64,000 nucleotides of DNA from Deltaproteobacteria bacterium (GCA_028818755.1 JAPPNF010000156.1:36443-100442); one strand, 5' to 3'; shown: positions 34,223 to 43,064, numbered from the stretch's first letter. Notes: generated by a model not told the origin, from the sequence alone. Numbers and translations: made by a program.

Positions 34223-35305
34223 TCAGTTCAGTATCCGGGCCGCGTTCCCGCCCAGGATCTTGCGCTTGTTCTCGTCGGTGAGCTTGTCGCTCTCCACGAT
34301 GGGGCGGGTCACCTCCCCCGGAGGCGAGGAGTCCCAGTGCGGCGTGTCGGTGGCCAGCACCAGGTTGTCGTCGCCGAGCATCTCCACGGCCAGCTCGAAG
34401 TGCTCGTCCTCGAACGGCTCGCAGCCCACGTACACCTGCCGCATGAAGTACTCGCTGGGCTTCATCTTGAGCCACGGCACTAGGTGCGGCAGCTTCTCGT
34501 GGTGCTCGTCCATGCGCCCCAGCCACCACGGCATCTGCGACGCACCGGTCTCCAGGCACACGAGGTTCAGCTTCGGGAACCGTTCCAGCACGCCGCCGCA
34601 GATGAACGTCATCATGCACACCATGGACTCGAAGACGCGTCCGACCATGTGGGAGAAGAAGAAGTTGTCGGCGAACCGTTCCTGGCCCATGGACTCGTGC
34701 TTGGTGTCGTGGATGATGATGGGCCAGCCCAGGTTCTCCAGCTCGGCGTAGATGGGGTCGTAGTAGGGGTCCCACCACTGGCGTCCGGCCACCGGCACCG
34801 CCTTCATGTTGAGGGCTTGGTTGCCCATGTCCGCCATGCGGTGAAGCTCCTGGACCGCCAGGTCCACGTCCTGCCACGGAATGACGCCGGCCCATTGCAG
34901 GCGCTCCGGGAACTCGCCAGAGTACTGCCGCATGTAGTTGTTCTCGGCCCGGCAATAGGCCGCCGCCAGTTGCGGGTCGTCCGGGAACCACACCAAGTCC
35001 AGCGCGGGCGAGTTGGGGGACAACACCGCGACATCGATGGCGTCCTTGTCGAGGTTCCGCACCCGGCCGCCGGCCGCAAGGTCTTCCGCCTTGTGCCAGA
35101 CGGGCTTCTCGCCGCTCTGCCGCGTGACCTCCGAGCCCACCATGATGCGCGTACCCACCAGCGTCTTGCGCCTTTCGTCGGGGGCGGTCGGAAGCGGCCG
35201 GGGCAGGTGCTCCTTCCATTCTTCTTCGATGCAATGCTTCCAGTTGCCCACGTCTCCCACCAGATGGCTGTCTAGGTCGATGACCTTGGTACCGTTGATG
35301 GCCAT
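34223..35305 (-). CDS. amidohydrolase family protein, ACMSD-like (2)
   Basis: A 360-residue amidohydrolase-2 protein. The first metal motif reads KVIDLDSHLVGD (DxH instead of HxH). The ring has WPIIIHDTKHESMG (His), LVCLETGASQMPWWLGRMDE and LATDTPHWDSSPPGE (Asp). It is the first gene of the amidohydrolase-xanthine-dehydrogenase pair, 49 bases apart. The start follows AGGAGGATCATCCCC. A role in breaking down the compound hydroxylated by the downstream enzyme is plausible. Confidence 0.85.
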   Translation of the reverse strand: MAINGTKVIDLDSHLVGDVGNWKHCIEEEWKEHLPRPLPTAPDERRKTLVGTRIMVGSEVTRQSGEKPVWHKAEDLAAGGRVRNLDKDAIDVAVLSPNSPALDLVWFPDDPQLAAAYCRAENNYMRQYSGEFPERLQWAGVIPWQDVDLAVQELHRMADMGNQALNMKAVPVAGRQWWDPYYDPIYAELENLGWPIIIHDTKHESMGQERFADNFFFSHMVGRVFESMVCMMTFICGGVLERFPKLNLVCLETGASQMPWWLGRMDEHHEKLPHLVPWLKMKPSEYFMRQVYVGCEPFEDEHFELAVEMLGDDNLVLATDTPHWDSSPPGEVTRPIVESDKLTDENKRKILGGNAARILN

Positions 35306-35576
35306 GGGGATGATCCTCCTATTCGGATGGTCGCTGTCCCGGGTGTGCCGAAGCGAAACGTGCGGGATCGGCGCCGGGCCGACACGGCAAGCGTAGCGTG
35401 TTCAGTCTCGCGCATCACGCCGAAAGCGAATGCGGGACAGGACACTGGCTGCTGATGTTGAATAGCGTTCCTGGACGGCCAGTTCAAGGGATGGCAGACT
35501 GCCCGGACGGTGCCCGGCGGGCTCGCTCCATCGAGTCGGCAAACGGCGGGCACACACGAAAGCGGGGGAACCATTC

Positions 35577-36527
35577 ATGCTGTTCATCAAGGAGACGCCG
35601 GTGGAGACCATCATCCCCATGGCGCAGGCCATCGAGGCCGTGGAGGAGTCCCTGGCGGAGACCTCCCGCGGCAACGCCGTGGTGCTGCCGCGCCGGCGCA
35701 TCCACCACGCCAACCGGATGCTGTTCGGCGTGCTCCCGGGCTCCTTCAAGGGGGCCATGGGCGCCTACCTCCAGACCGACCGGGACCGGGCCATCCACCA
35801 CGAGACCGTGATCCTTTACAGTGTCGACACCGGCGAGCCGCTGATAATGTTCCAGGACTGCGCCATCAACGAGCTCAGGACCGGCGCGGCCGGGGGCGTC
35901 GGCGCCAAGTACCTGGCCTCGCCCCATGCCGCACGGGTGGCGGTCATCGGCAGCGAGAAGCACGCCTTCACCCAGCTCCAGGCGGTGTGCACGGTGCGCT
36001 CCATCGAGACCGTCACGGTCTTCAGCCCCACCCCCGCGCACCGACTGCGGTTCGCAGACCGGGTCCGTGCCGGTCTGGAGGTCGAGGCCGCGGCCGCGGA
36101 CAGCGCCGAGGCGGCGTTGGAGGGCGCGGACATCGTCATCACGGCCACCAACGCGCAGAGTCCGGTGTTCGAAGGCCGGAGCCTCCGTCCCGGCATGCAC
36201 GTCACCTCCATCGCCAACGGCGACAAGACCCGCGTGCGCGAAGAAATCGACCACGACACCATCCGCCAGGCCGCGTGCGTGTGCGTCACCTCGAAGGCAA
36301 CCGTACAGGCAAACGAGAGCGACCTGTTCCGGGCGGTCCGAGACGGAGTACTGAACTGGGACAAGGTGAGCGAGTTGGGAGACGTGATCCTCGGCAACGC
36401 GCCGGGACGGACCGCCCCGAACGAGATCACACTGTTCAAGCTTCAGGGTCTGGGGATCATGGACCTGGCGGTGGGTTCGCGGGCTTACGAGGCGCTCAAG
36501 GACTCGGGTTCGGTGCAGCGGATCTAG
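35577..36527 (+). CDS. ornithine cyclodeaminase / mu-crystallin family protein
   Basis: A 316-residue NAD(P)-binding protein. Family blocks: MGAYLQTDRDRAIHHETVIL, INELRTGAAGGVGAKYLASP, VFSPTPAHRLRFADRV and GADIVITATNAQSPVFEGR. The dinucleotide loop reads VIGSEKHAFTQLQA rather than the usual GxGxQA, so cofactor binding may be altered. Members act as ornithine cyclodeaminase, alanine dehydrogenase or imine reductases. It stands alone, divergent from the amidohydrolase; the start follows GGGGGAACCATTC. Confidence 0.82.
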   Translation: MLFIKETPVETIIPMAQAIEAVEESLAETSRGNAVVLPRRRIHHANRMLFGVLPGSFKGAMGAYLQTDRDRAIHHETVILYSVDTGEPLIMFQDCAINELRTGAAGGVGAKYLASPHAARVAVIGSEKHAFTQLQAVCTVRSIETVTVFSPTPAHRLRFADRVRAGLEVEAAAADSAEAALEGADIVITATNAQSPVFEGRSLRPGMHVTSIANGDKTRVREEIDHDTIRQAACVCVTSKATVQANESDLFRAVRDGVLNWDKVSELGDVILGNAPGRTAPNEITLFKLQGLGIMDLAVGSRAYEALKDSGSVQRI

Positions 36528-36555
36528 GAAGACTCTGATCAGTTGCAATTGTGCA

Positions 36556-36688
36556 GGCGCCCTTCGACTTCGCTTCGCTACGCCTGTCCTGAGCTTGTCG
36601 AAGGGCTTAGGGCGAACGGTTATTGAGTCGAGGAACCCGATCAAACTCCGTTCGCCCTGAGCGTAGCGAAGCGAAGTCGAAGGGCGCC
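36556..36688. repeat. 133-bp nested palindromic repeat
   Basis: The outer arms are a perfect 28-bp inverted repeat (36556-36583 and 36661-36688; core CCCTTCGACTTCGCTTCGC). An inner 11-bp pair AGGGCGAACGG/CCGTTCGCCCT (36609-36619, 36648-36658) nests inside. The arm sequence recurs once at 26411. It lies between the convergent ends of the cyclodeaminase and the selenoprotein candidate. This is a composite REP-like element that would fold strongly in RNA of either strand. Confidence 0.65.
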
Positions 36689-36725
36689 ATCTTTGCTCGG
36701 CGGCATTGATTAGAGTCCCTTAGAA

Positions 36726-37520
36726 TCAGCGCCGCGGTAGCCGCAGGATTTCCCGCCGCACCAAATCTTGCCAGGAGGCGCCTGCGCGGTCGGTCCAGTT
36801 GCCGGGGAGGTCGATGATCTGTCCCTTGCGCTTGAACGAATGCGCCAGACCAAGGGCCTCGGCAAGCAGCGACTCCTGCCGGCGTCTCGCTCGCGGCCAC
36901 CCGAAGGTACGGCCCACGGGGTTGTCGATGCACACCGCTCTCGGAGGCTTCACCCGCTCCACGATGTCGCGCACGGTGCCGACCAGCAGCGTCGGTATGC
37001 CCGAAGCCTCCACCATGTTGGCGACGAGACTCACGGTCTCGTGGCAGTAGGGTCAATAGGGGACCATCAGGGCGAGGTCCACGCGCATGGCCGCGAGCCT
37101 GCGCGCCAACTCCGGGGCGAGCCGTTCGGTGATGGCGTCGTGATCGGAGATGCCGCCGTAGATGGAGAAGTGGCCGCGCGCCACGCTACCGATGACTCCC
37201 CTTTGCGCCAGCCCCTGCAGCGCCCGCCGGGGGAAGACCACTTCGGCATCCCTGCGCACGTCGGCGCCCACGGGAGAGTGATGGTCGACGGTGACGTCCA
37301 CGCCTGTATCCGCGGCGATCCGGCGGTAGCTCGCGTCGCCGCCCGTGGTGAAGGCGCGCTGGCTGGGCTGGCGGATGGCCGCGCTGGTAACGAGGCTCAC
37401 GCGCATCTCGTTCAGGGGCCGGCCGAGGGGCTGCCAGCCGATGCGGGGCGCGCGGTAGAGCTTGCGCGGCGGCCTCGGGGCCGCGTTTTCCGCCAGGATC
37501 GGCAGATAATCGAGAGCCAC
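36726..37520 (-). CDS. PrdB/GrdB-like reductase, candidate selenoprotein with in-frame UGA at codon 156
   Basis: Two frames join through a single TGA (37055-37053) into one 264-residue protein of the glycine/sarcosine/betaine/D-proline reductase selenoprotein B family. Conserved stretches continue on both sides: GGDASYRRIAADTGVDVTVD, EVVFPRRALQGLAQRGVIGS and RGHFSIYGGISDHDAITE before it, ASGIPTLLVGTVRDIVERV and DNPVGRTFG after it. The UGA stands at the first position of a UxxC redox motif (PY-U-PYC), where homologues carry Sec or Cys. Size and Sec position are close to PrdB. The GTG start is 2 bases after the cupin stop, so the two are coupled. Confidence 0.82.
37024..37055 (-). promoter_or_regulatory. 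candidate bacterial SECIS element
   Basis: Ten bases after the UGA begins a perfect 7-bp stem, ACGAGAC-CGTGA-GTCTCGT (37042-37024). The 5-base loop has G in its second position and lies 17 bases from the UGA. Published bacterial SECIS rules ask for a short stem-loop with G in the first two loop positions about 16-37 bases downstream, so this fits. It would recruit SelB with Sec-tRNA. Confidence 0.72.
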
Positions 37521-37522
37521 CT

Positions 37523-37951
37523 CTAGCCGGCCTTGGTGACGTAGACCGGCCCGCCCTTGCCGATACGCTCCCGGTCTTCCTTGGGCAGATCCTTGATGTC
37601 CACTCGGAGTTCGTGGTTGATGTGCTTGATGTCCTCGGACGGACCCGAGCGGTTGCCCATCAGGATCATAGGGCCGGTGCCGGTGTTCTCGAGCTGGTAG
37701 AAGTCGCCGCCGTGAATGAGCGCCACCATGCCCGGCGTCATCACCGCCTTGCCGCCGTCCGGGAAGTGCATGGTGCATTCCCCTTCCATGACGTAGAAGC
37801 TCTGGTCGGCGTTGTGGCAGTGCATGTCGTCCTTGTCGCCGGGCTCGCGATAGACGTGTACCCAAGTGTGGAAGCGCTTGGTGTTCAACACTACCTCGCG
37901 TTTCAGGTCCTTGCGCCCTTTCTCCATCAGATCCATGACTTCGATGGCCAT
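37523..37951 (-). CDS. single-domain cupin
   Basis: A 142-residue cupin with the metal motif DDMHCHNADQSFYVMEGE (HxH plus a distant Glu) and the second-motif His in VALIHGGDFYQLEN. The N-terminus is EVMDLMEKGRKDLKRE. It resembles small cupins accompanying aromatic-ring or thiol dioxygenases. The start at 37951 follows GGGAAGGGAGAACGAC; the upstream in-frame ATG at 37981 has no such site. It is immediately followed by the UGA-containing reductase gene and is 70 bases downstream of the two-domain VOC gene. Confidence 0.8.
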   Translation of the reverse strand: MAIEVMDLMEKGRKDLKREVVLNTKRFHTWVHVYREPGDKDDMHCHNADQSFYVMEGECTMHFPDGGKAVMTPGMVALIHGGDFYQLENTGTGPMILMGNRSGPSEDIKHINHELRVDIKDLPKEDRERIGKGGPVYVTKAG

Positions 37952-38021
37952 GTCGTTCTCCCTTCCCGAAACGGAATTCAACCGTGCTTGTTTCAGTCCG
38001 GCGTCCTTGTGACGCCTGCTC

Positions 38022-38810
38022 TCAGGCGGCCCGTTCCCACTTGTCGATGTCCACCTCCCAGCCCTTGTTCTGGGACAGGTCCAGGGCGTTGCCCTCGGGG
38101 TCGCGGAAGCGGAACTCGGCGTAAGGCCGGTCCGGCGGACGCGCCTTGACCGCCACCACGCTCCCCAGGTCGTCCAGTTTCCGGGCCAGGTCGTCTACGA
38201 GGAATCCGATGTGGTTCACGCCGAAGCGGCGCTCGTGGCCCGCGTTGGAGTTGAAGAACGGGTGGATGGCGAGGTTGGTGGAGCCGTCGCCCGCGAAGCG
38301 GTTCAGGAGGCCGCTGCGCCGCCGCTTGTAGCTGCTCTCGACCTCCCGGAGCCCGAGCACCTGGACGTAGAAGTTGAGCATCACCTCCGGGTCCAGGGCG
38401 TTGAAGGCGACGTGGGCGATACGCGGAAACCCGCTTCCCTCCTCCACGCCGAAGCTCCCCTCCGAGAGGGTCACGGGATTGCACTCGGGATCGAAGATGC
38501 GGATGGCGCCGTGGTGCAGGCCGCCGGGTTCGGTCACTACCACGCCCCTGGGGTTGAACTTCTGGTAGCGTGCACGGACCTCGCCCAGGTCTTCCACCTG
38601 GAGTCCGATGTGATGTAGCCCGCGGCGCATGTGGAACTCGCCCAGCGACTGCCGCTTGCGGAACAGGGTCAGGTTGTAGAGTCCCTCGGTGAGGGAAACG
38701 TCTCCGTCCGCCGAGCGCCCGAGCTCCTTCATGCCGAGGTATTGGGTGTAGAAGCCCGCCAGTGCGTCGGGGTCGCGGCTCATGGTGGCGACGTAGCGTA
38801 TTCTGGCCAT
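38022..38810 (-). CDS. two-domain VOC protein, extradiol-dioxygenase-like
   Basis: A 262-residue protein with two tandem VOC modules (about 5-115 and 130-250), the build of catechol 2,3-dioxygenases. Metal-ligand candidates are His in GLHHIGLQVEDL, His in FGVNHIGFLVDDL and Glu or Asp near FRFRDPEGNALDLSQ. The ATG at 38810 has GGAGG at the right distance; the ATG at 38816 is too close. It opens a likely VOC-cupin-selenoprotein operon and is divergent from the DHP-decarboxylase-like gene at 38930. Confidence 0.83.
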   Translation of the reverse strand: MARIRYVATMSRDPDALAGFYTQYLGMKELGRSADGDVSLTEGLYNLTLFRKRQSLGEFHMRRGLHHIGLQVEDLGEVRARYQKFNPRGVVVTEPGGLHHGAIRIFDPECNPVTLSEGSFGVEEGSGFPRIAHVAFNALDPEVMLNFYVQVLGLREVESSYKRRRSGLLNRFAGDGSTNLAIHPFFNSNAGHERRFGVNHIGFLVDDLARKLDDLGSVVAVKARPPDRPYAEFRFRDPEGNALDLSQNKGWEVDIDKWERAA

Positions 38811-38848
38811 GTCCATCCCTCCTGTGCGGCGGCGGGCGCCGGTCAGGT

Positions 38849-38878
38849 TTGGTTCCGCCGATACCGCTAGTGTATAGT
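38849..38878 (+). promoter_or_regulatory. promoter TTGGTT-N18-TATAGT
   Basis: TATAGT (38873-38878) lies 18 bases after TTGGTT (38849-38854). It is the same type of -10 and spacing as at 9.1 and 13.2 kb, followed by CTCG and CAATCC as at 13.2 kb. It would drive the gene at 38930 with a leader of about 45 bases ending in GAAGGAGG. Confidence 0.5.
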
Positions 38879-38929
38879 CTCGTTTCAATCCGTGGCGCAA
38901 GCCGCGCGAGGAAGGAGGCTAGCGACAAT

Positions 38930-39904
38930 ATGGCGGACCCCAAACTGACCATGGCCCTGTCCCACTACGACAGGCACGTCCCGCTGTTCGACGGAAGCGT
39001 GACCGCCGAAGGCTTGGACCTGGAGGTGCTGGAGATCGGCCAGTCCCATCCCCTCAGGCACGGAGCCCGGCGCCACGAGCGCATGCTCCAGGACGGCGAG
39101 TTCGACATCTGCGAGCTGTCGCTGTCGTCCTACCTCATCTCCCAGAGCCGCGACATGCCCATCAAGGCCATCCCGGTGTTCCCGCGGCGGCTGTTCAGCC
39201 TGTCCCAGATGTGGGTCAACGTGGACGCGGGCATCGAGTCGCCCAGGGACCTCATCGGCAGGACGGTGGGGCTCAGCACGTTCCAGACCACCCTCTCCGT
39301 GCTCGCCAAAGGCGACCTGCAGAGCGAGTACGACGTCCCGTGGCGCCAGATCAACTGGGTCATCGACAAGCCCGAGGCGCTGTCCATCGACCTCGAGGGA
39401 GTGAGCATGCGCTACCTCGAGAAGGGTGAGAGCATCGGCGCCATGCTGGAGCGGGGCGAGATCGACGCCCTGATGATGCCCCACCCTCCCGACGAGGTGG
39501 TGGACGGGTCGGAGAAAATCTGCCGGCTGTTCCGCGATCCCCGGGCCGAGGAACTGAAGTATTTCCGCAAGAACGGATTCTACCCGATCATGCACGTCGT
39601 GGCGTTCAAGAACGAGGTGCTGGAGAAGTACCCCTTCGCCGTGCAGAGCGTCACCGATGCCTTCGAGAAGGCCAAGGCAGCCTGCTTCGAGTATTACTCG
39701 GACCCCAACTGGTCGAGCTTGGTGTGGACCCGGCACCTCTACGAAGAAGAGCGCGAAACGCTGGGCCTGGACTACTGGCCCTACGGCCTCAAGCGAAACC
39801 GTGCCAACCTGGAGCGCTTCATGGGTTACTCCCACGACCAGGGGCTGATGGACCGGGAGGTGGCGGTGGACGACCTGTTCGTGGAATCGACCCTGGACTC
39901 CTGA
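38930..39904 (+). CDS. orphan PBP-fold protein, 4,5-dihydroxyphthalate-decarboxylase-like (3)
   Basis: A 324-residue paralogue of the proteins at 23167 and 26458. Shared blocks: LTMALSHYDRHVPLFDGSV, FDICELSLSSYLISQSRD, IPVFPRRLFSLSQMWVNVD, GRTVGLSTFQTTLSVLAKG and NGFYPIMHVVAFKNEVLEK. It has no signal peptide and no ABC permease gene nearby. The ATG follows GAAGGAGGCTAGCGACAAT. Neighbouring dioxygenase-like genes on both sides favour an enzymatic role in aromatic acid metabolism over transport. Confidence 0.75.
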   Translation: MADPKLTMALSHYDRHVPLFDGSVTAEGLDLEVLEIGQSHPLRHGARRHERMLQDGEFDICELSLSSYLISQSRDMPIKAIPVFPRRLFSLSQMWVNVDAGIESPRDLIGRTVGLSTFQTTLSVLAKGDLQSEYDVPWRQINWVIDKPEALSIDLEGVSMRYLEKGESIGAMLERGEIDALMMPHPPDEVVDGSEKICRLFRDPRAEELKYFRKNGFYPIMHVVAFKNEVLEKYPFAVQSVTDAFEKAKAACFEYYSDPNWSSLVWTRHLYEEERETLGLDYWPYGLKRNRANLERFMGYSHDQGLMDREVAVDDLFVESTLDS

Positions 39905-39931
39905 CCCGAGCCGACCAGAGTTTCGGGATAT

Positions 39932-39950
39932 TCCGGAATTCAATTCCGGA
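39932..39950. terminator. hairpin TCCGGAATT-C-AATTCCGGA between convergent genes
   Basis: A 9-bp perfect inverted repeat with a one-base centre, 27 bases after the stop of the PBP-like gene and followed by TTTG. It is also just beyond the end of the minus-strand cupin dioxygenase. The position suggests a shared terminator, but the T-run is short. Confidence 0.4.
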
Positions 39951-39988
39951 TTTGCTAGGATCAACGGAGCGATCGGCTCTCGAATTGG

Positions 39989-41029
39989 TCAGCTTGTACT
40001 CTTGCCGTTACCGTCTTCCTCGCGGTAGAGCCCGAGCCGTTCCAGTAGGGGGCGGTCCGTGGCGGAAAAGAGGATGGCAGGCTCCGTGTCGGAAGTGTTC
40101 CTGTGTCGATGCCAACTCCAGTTGGGAACGACCATGAAATCCCCTTCTTCCCAGGCAAGTTCAGTGTCTTCGACTTCGACGACGCCGGAGCCGCGGAAAC
40201 CATGGTACAGGTGGTTCGCGGTGTGGCGGTGGATCAAGGTGTCCTCTCCCGGGTCCAGCATCTGAATCCAGCACGAGAACGTCGGGAATGTCGGGCCCCC
40301 CGTGGCCGGGTCTCGGTATTCAAGGCAACGACCGTCGTAAGCGCTCTTGTCTTCGGCAAGCATCTCGGTCAGAGCGGGTAGGGTCTCGCGCCACTTGTAG
40401 ACCGGTTGTTTGAGGCTTCTGCCCGGAGGCGCGAGCCCACCGGGATTGCGGACCGTGGTGTCGGTGGTGCTGTTGAAGAGTCTCAGCTCCTCTGCCGGGT
40501 GCGGCTCTTGAAACATCGTGCGCAGCATGGCCATGAGGCCCACGTCGAGAATGTCGATCCAGACCGCGTCCCGACCGGATTCGTTGATGTGGTTGTGCCA
40601 GCTCCAGTTCGGCTGAACCACGAGGTCGCCCGGCTCCATGACGGATTTCTCGCCGTTGGTGACGGTGTAGGCATCCGTTCCCCCTTCAAGAACGAATCGA
40701 ATGGCCGCGGCCGTGTGCCGATGCGCGTAGACGGCCTCCCCGGGCTTGACCAACTGCACCGCCATGACCAGCGTGTGGCTCGTTCCTCCGGCGATGTCCG
40801 GATGGACGAGCGTGATGGCTCTTCGAGAGCCCTTGAAGTTCGTTGGCACGATTCTTGACGCGGCCTCCAGTCCCTCCTGAATCTTCGCCCACCGCCAGAG
40901 ATGGGGTCCGCCGAACGGTCGAGGCTCGGTGAAGTACCGTTCTTCGCCGACCCACAATCCCCTCATGGACTCGCTTTCGAGGAGGTCGTCCAGGGCCTTC
41001 AGGTCGGTGATGCGTTCGGTGCCTGCCAC
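39989..41029 (-). CDS. gentisate 1,2-dioxygenase-like bicupin
   Basis: A 346-residue double-cupin protein of the gentisate / 1-hydroxy-2-naphthoate dioxygenase family, which opens aromatic rings with Fe(II) and O2. N-terminal cupin: VYAHRHTAAAIRFVLEGG (HxH) and VVQPNWSWHNH (third His). C-terminal cupin: IHRHTANHLYHGFRGSG and MVVPNWSWHRH. Both cupins keep histidines, where many family members have an active N-terminal one only. It begins a minus-strand set with no gap partners other than the LLM gene 21 bases upstream. Exact substrate unknown. Confidence 0.85.
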   Translation of the reverse strand: MAGTERITDLKALDDLLESESMRGLWVGEERYFTEPRPFGGPHLWRWAKIQEGLEAASRIVPTNFKGSRRAITLVHPDIAGGTSHTLVMAVQLVKPGEAVYAHRHTAAAIRFVLEGGTDAYTVTNGEKSVMEPGDLVVQPNWSWHNHINESGRDAVWIDILDVGLMAMLRTMFQEPHPAEELRLFNSTTDTTVRNPGGLAPPGRSLKQPVYKWRETLPALTEMLAEDKSAYDGRCLEYRDPATGGPTFPTFSCWIQMLDPGEDTLIHRHTANHLYHGFRGSGVVEVEDTELAWEEGDFMVVPNWSWHRHRNTSDTEPAILFSATDRPLLERLGLYREEDGNGKSTS

Positions 41030-41050
41030 AAGACTCTCCTGGAATCGGGC

Positions 41051-42187
41051 TTACCGGCTCCCCTCCAACTGCGGCATCACCTCCTTGTGGAAGAGGTCGA
41101 GGGACGCGAGGACCTTGCTGTGGGGCAGGTTGCCGATGTGGAACATGCCCATGAAGTGTTCGGCGCCTACGAGACGCATCTGCTCGTTGAGTCTCCGGGC
41201 CACCGTGTCCGGACTCCCGGCGATGATATAGCCGACCCGGTCCAGGTCTTCCCAACTCAGCAGCGAGAAGTCGTGCCGCTGGCGATTCTCTTCGCGGAAG
41301 TAGTTGAACGACTTCTCGGTGTAAAGGGCTTCTCTTACGCGCGCGCCTTCGGGGGTGGCCGTCTGCTTGAAACCGCGGTTCAGGAGCGTGAAGAAGTAGC
41401 GCAACGCCGGTTCGGCGATTTCGCGCGCCTTCTCGTCCGTTTCGTCAACGTAGATATGGCGACACAGAATGAACTGCTTGGGGTCGGCTTCCCAACCGTT
41501 ATCCCGGGCCACTTTGCGGTAGTAGTCGAACGTATCCTCGATCTGGCTGGCGGTCTGGTACACCTGGGCGATGGGGATACGGCGTTGCGCACACCACTCG
41601 ACGGATTCGGCGCTGCGGGCGGCGACCCAGATGGGCGGGTGGGGCTGCTGGATGGGGCGCGGCCAGGTGGCGCAGTTTTCGAGGTGGAAGAACTTGCCGT
41701 GGTAGCTCCAGATGGGCTCGCTCCACGCCCTCATGATCAGCTCGAAAGCCTCTTCGAAACGCCCGCGCGACTCGCTTGGGTCGACGTTGTACCAAAGGTA
41801 TTCCGGCGGTATGCCGCGCACGAAGCCCGCGATGAGGCGACCTCCCGACATGCAGTCGACCATGGCGTACTCCTCCGCAACCCGCACCGGGTGGTGACGC
41901 AGCGGCAGGACGTTGCCGAGCACACCGATCTTGATCCGGCTGGTCCTCTGGCTGAGCGCCGCTGCCACGAGGTTGGGTGAGGGCATGGTGCCGTAGGCGC
42001 TGTAGTGGTGCTCGTTGAACAGCACGCCTTCGAAACCGAGCTGTTCGCAGTGTTCCATCTCGTAGAAGTGCTCTTCGTAGTTGCGACAGCCCTCCATTGG
42101 ATCGAACAGGTTGCTGGGCAAGGGGGTGCCCGGAATGTCCATGGGCACGTGCGGATACGCGAGAAGGTCGAAGTTGTATATCTTCAT
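41051..42187 (-). CDS. LLM class flavin-dependent oxidoreductase (4)
   Basis: A 378-residue luciferase-like monooxygenase. Blocks: LGFEGVLFNEHHYSAYGTMP, SRIKIGVLGNVLPLRHHPVR, YAMVDCMSGGRLIAGFVRGI, HPPIWVAARSAESVEW and the closing LDLFHKEVMPQL. It is longer than the other three because of an insertion after residue 270. It lies in an apparent operon HDO (42215)-LLM-gentisate dioxygenase on the minus strand, with gaps of 27 and 21 bases. It may hydroxylate the aromatic substrate of the dioxygenase. Confidence 0.85.
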   Translation of the reverse strand: MKIYNFDLLAYPHVPMDIPGTPLPSNLFDPMEGCRNYEEHFYEMEHCEQLGFEGVLFNEHHYSAYGTMPSPNLVAAALSQRTSRIKIGVLGNVLPLRHHPVRVAEEYAMVDCMSGGRLIAGFVRGIPPEYLWYNVDPSESRGRFEEAFELIMRAWSEPIWSYHGKFFHLENCATWPRPIQQPHPPIWVAARSAESVEWCAQRRIPIAQVYQTASQIEDTFDYYRKVARDNGWEADPKQFILCRHIYVDETDEKAREIAEPALRYFFTLLNRGFKQTATPEGARVREALYTEKSFNYFREENRQRHDFSLLSWEDLDRVGYIIAGSPDTVARRLNEQMRLVGAEHFMGMFHIGNLPHSKVLASLDLFHKEVMPQLEGSR

Positions 42188-42214
42188 GACTCCGTTCCGA
42201 AGGGACAGCGTGAG

Positions 42215-42883
42215 CTACGCGTAGCTCTCGTAGATGCTTTCGAATTTACCCAGTTTCAGGCGCACGGTATGCTGCGCGGCCTCGCGTACCAACTGCTGTT
42301 CCCGTGGCGTCTCGGCCATGCGAGCGATGACTTCCGAGGCCTGCGCCGTGTGTTCCTCGTCCGCTACCATGTGAACCGTAAAGAACTCGCACGCATCATC
42401 GCCAAGGCCGTAGTGCTTCCGGGCATAGGTATTGAACTCTCCCGAGTAGCGCCGCACCATGCTCTCGTCGACCAGGGCTCCGACCCGATTCTCCGCGGGG
42501 GAACCCAACAGCATGCCGTGGATCATCCGGCTCGTGTGCACCAGGCATCCGAAGACCGGCGTGGCATCGGCGAAATCCTCTTCGCCGAGCCCCAGCGCGA
42601 GACCGAAGCGCTTGGCGAGGTCCGGGTGGGTCCGTTCCTCTTCGAACTGGTAGGAGAAGTGGTTGAACAGTCGGCTGTCGTGGGCGTTCTTGACCATGCA
42701 TAGCGCAAAGCCCTTCAACAGCACGACGTTGTGCAGATAGTGCTGCAGCGACCAACCCTGGAGCCGCCGCACCGAGAGTTTCCCTTCTCGAAGTTCGGAA
42801 AAGTAGCGGCTCTCCATCAGGCGCTGGATGCCGGGCTCGATGATCTCGTTCACGATGGAGTCGACGAAGGCTTCGTTGGCCAT
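42215..42883 (-). CDS. TenA/heme-oxygenase-like diiron oxidase (iron-containing redox enzyme family)
   Basis: A 222-residue all-helical protein. Metal-ligand candidates follow the HDO pattern: Glu and His in QFEEERTHPDLAKRF, Glu in YSGEFNTYARKHYG, and the closing HMVADEEHTAQASEVI. Members of this fold use iron and O2 to cleave or rearrange amino-acid-like or quinone precursors (PqqC, CADD, BesC types). It is the first gene of the operon with the LLM and gentisate dioxygenase. It is divergent from the TctC-type binding protein. Confidence 0.8.
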   Translation of the reverse strand: MANEAFVDSIVNEIIEPGIQRLMESRYFSELREGKLSVRRLQGWSLQHYLHNVVLLKGFALCMVKNAHDSRLFNHFSYQFEEERTHPDLAKRFGLALGLGEEDFADATPVFGCLVHTSRMIHGMLLGSPAENRVGALVDESMVRRYSGEFNTYARKHYGLGDDACEFFTVHMVADEEHTAQASEVIARMAETPREQQLVREAAQHTVRLKLGKFESIYESYA

Positions 42884-43064
42884 GGCTCCCGTTTATTTCG
42901 AATGCTCCGGGCGTGTCAAACAGAAGCGGGCGTCGACCCCCGGACAAGCACCGGACGACTGCCGACCACGACCTGCTTTCGGTTGACAATAGTTCCAACC
43001 CCATCGTAGTGTCCCAAAACTCAAAGGGTTCCGTGTGTTCCGAACACGTGCCGAGGAGGTGTTC

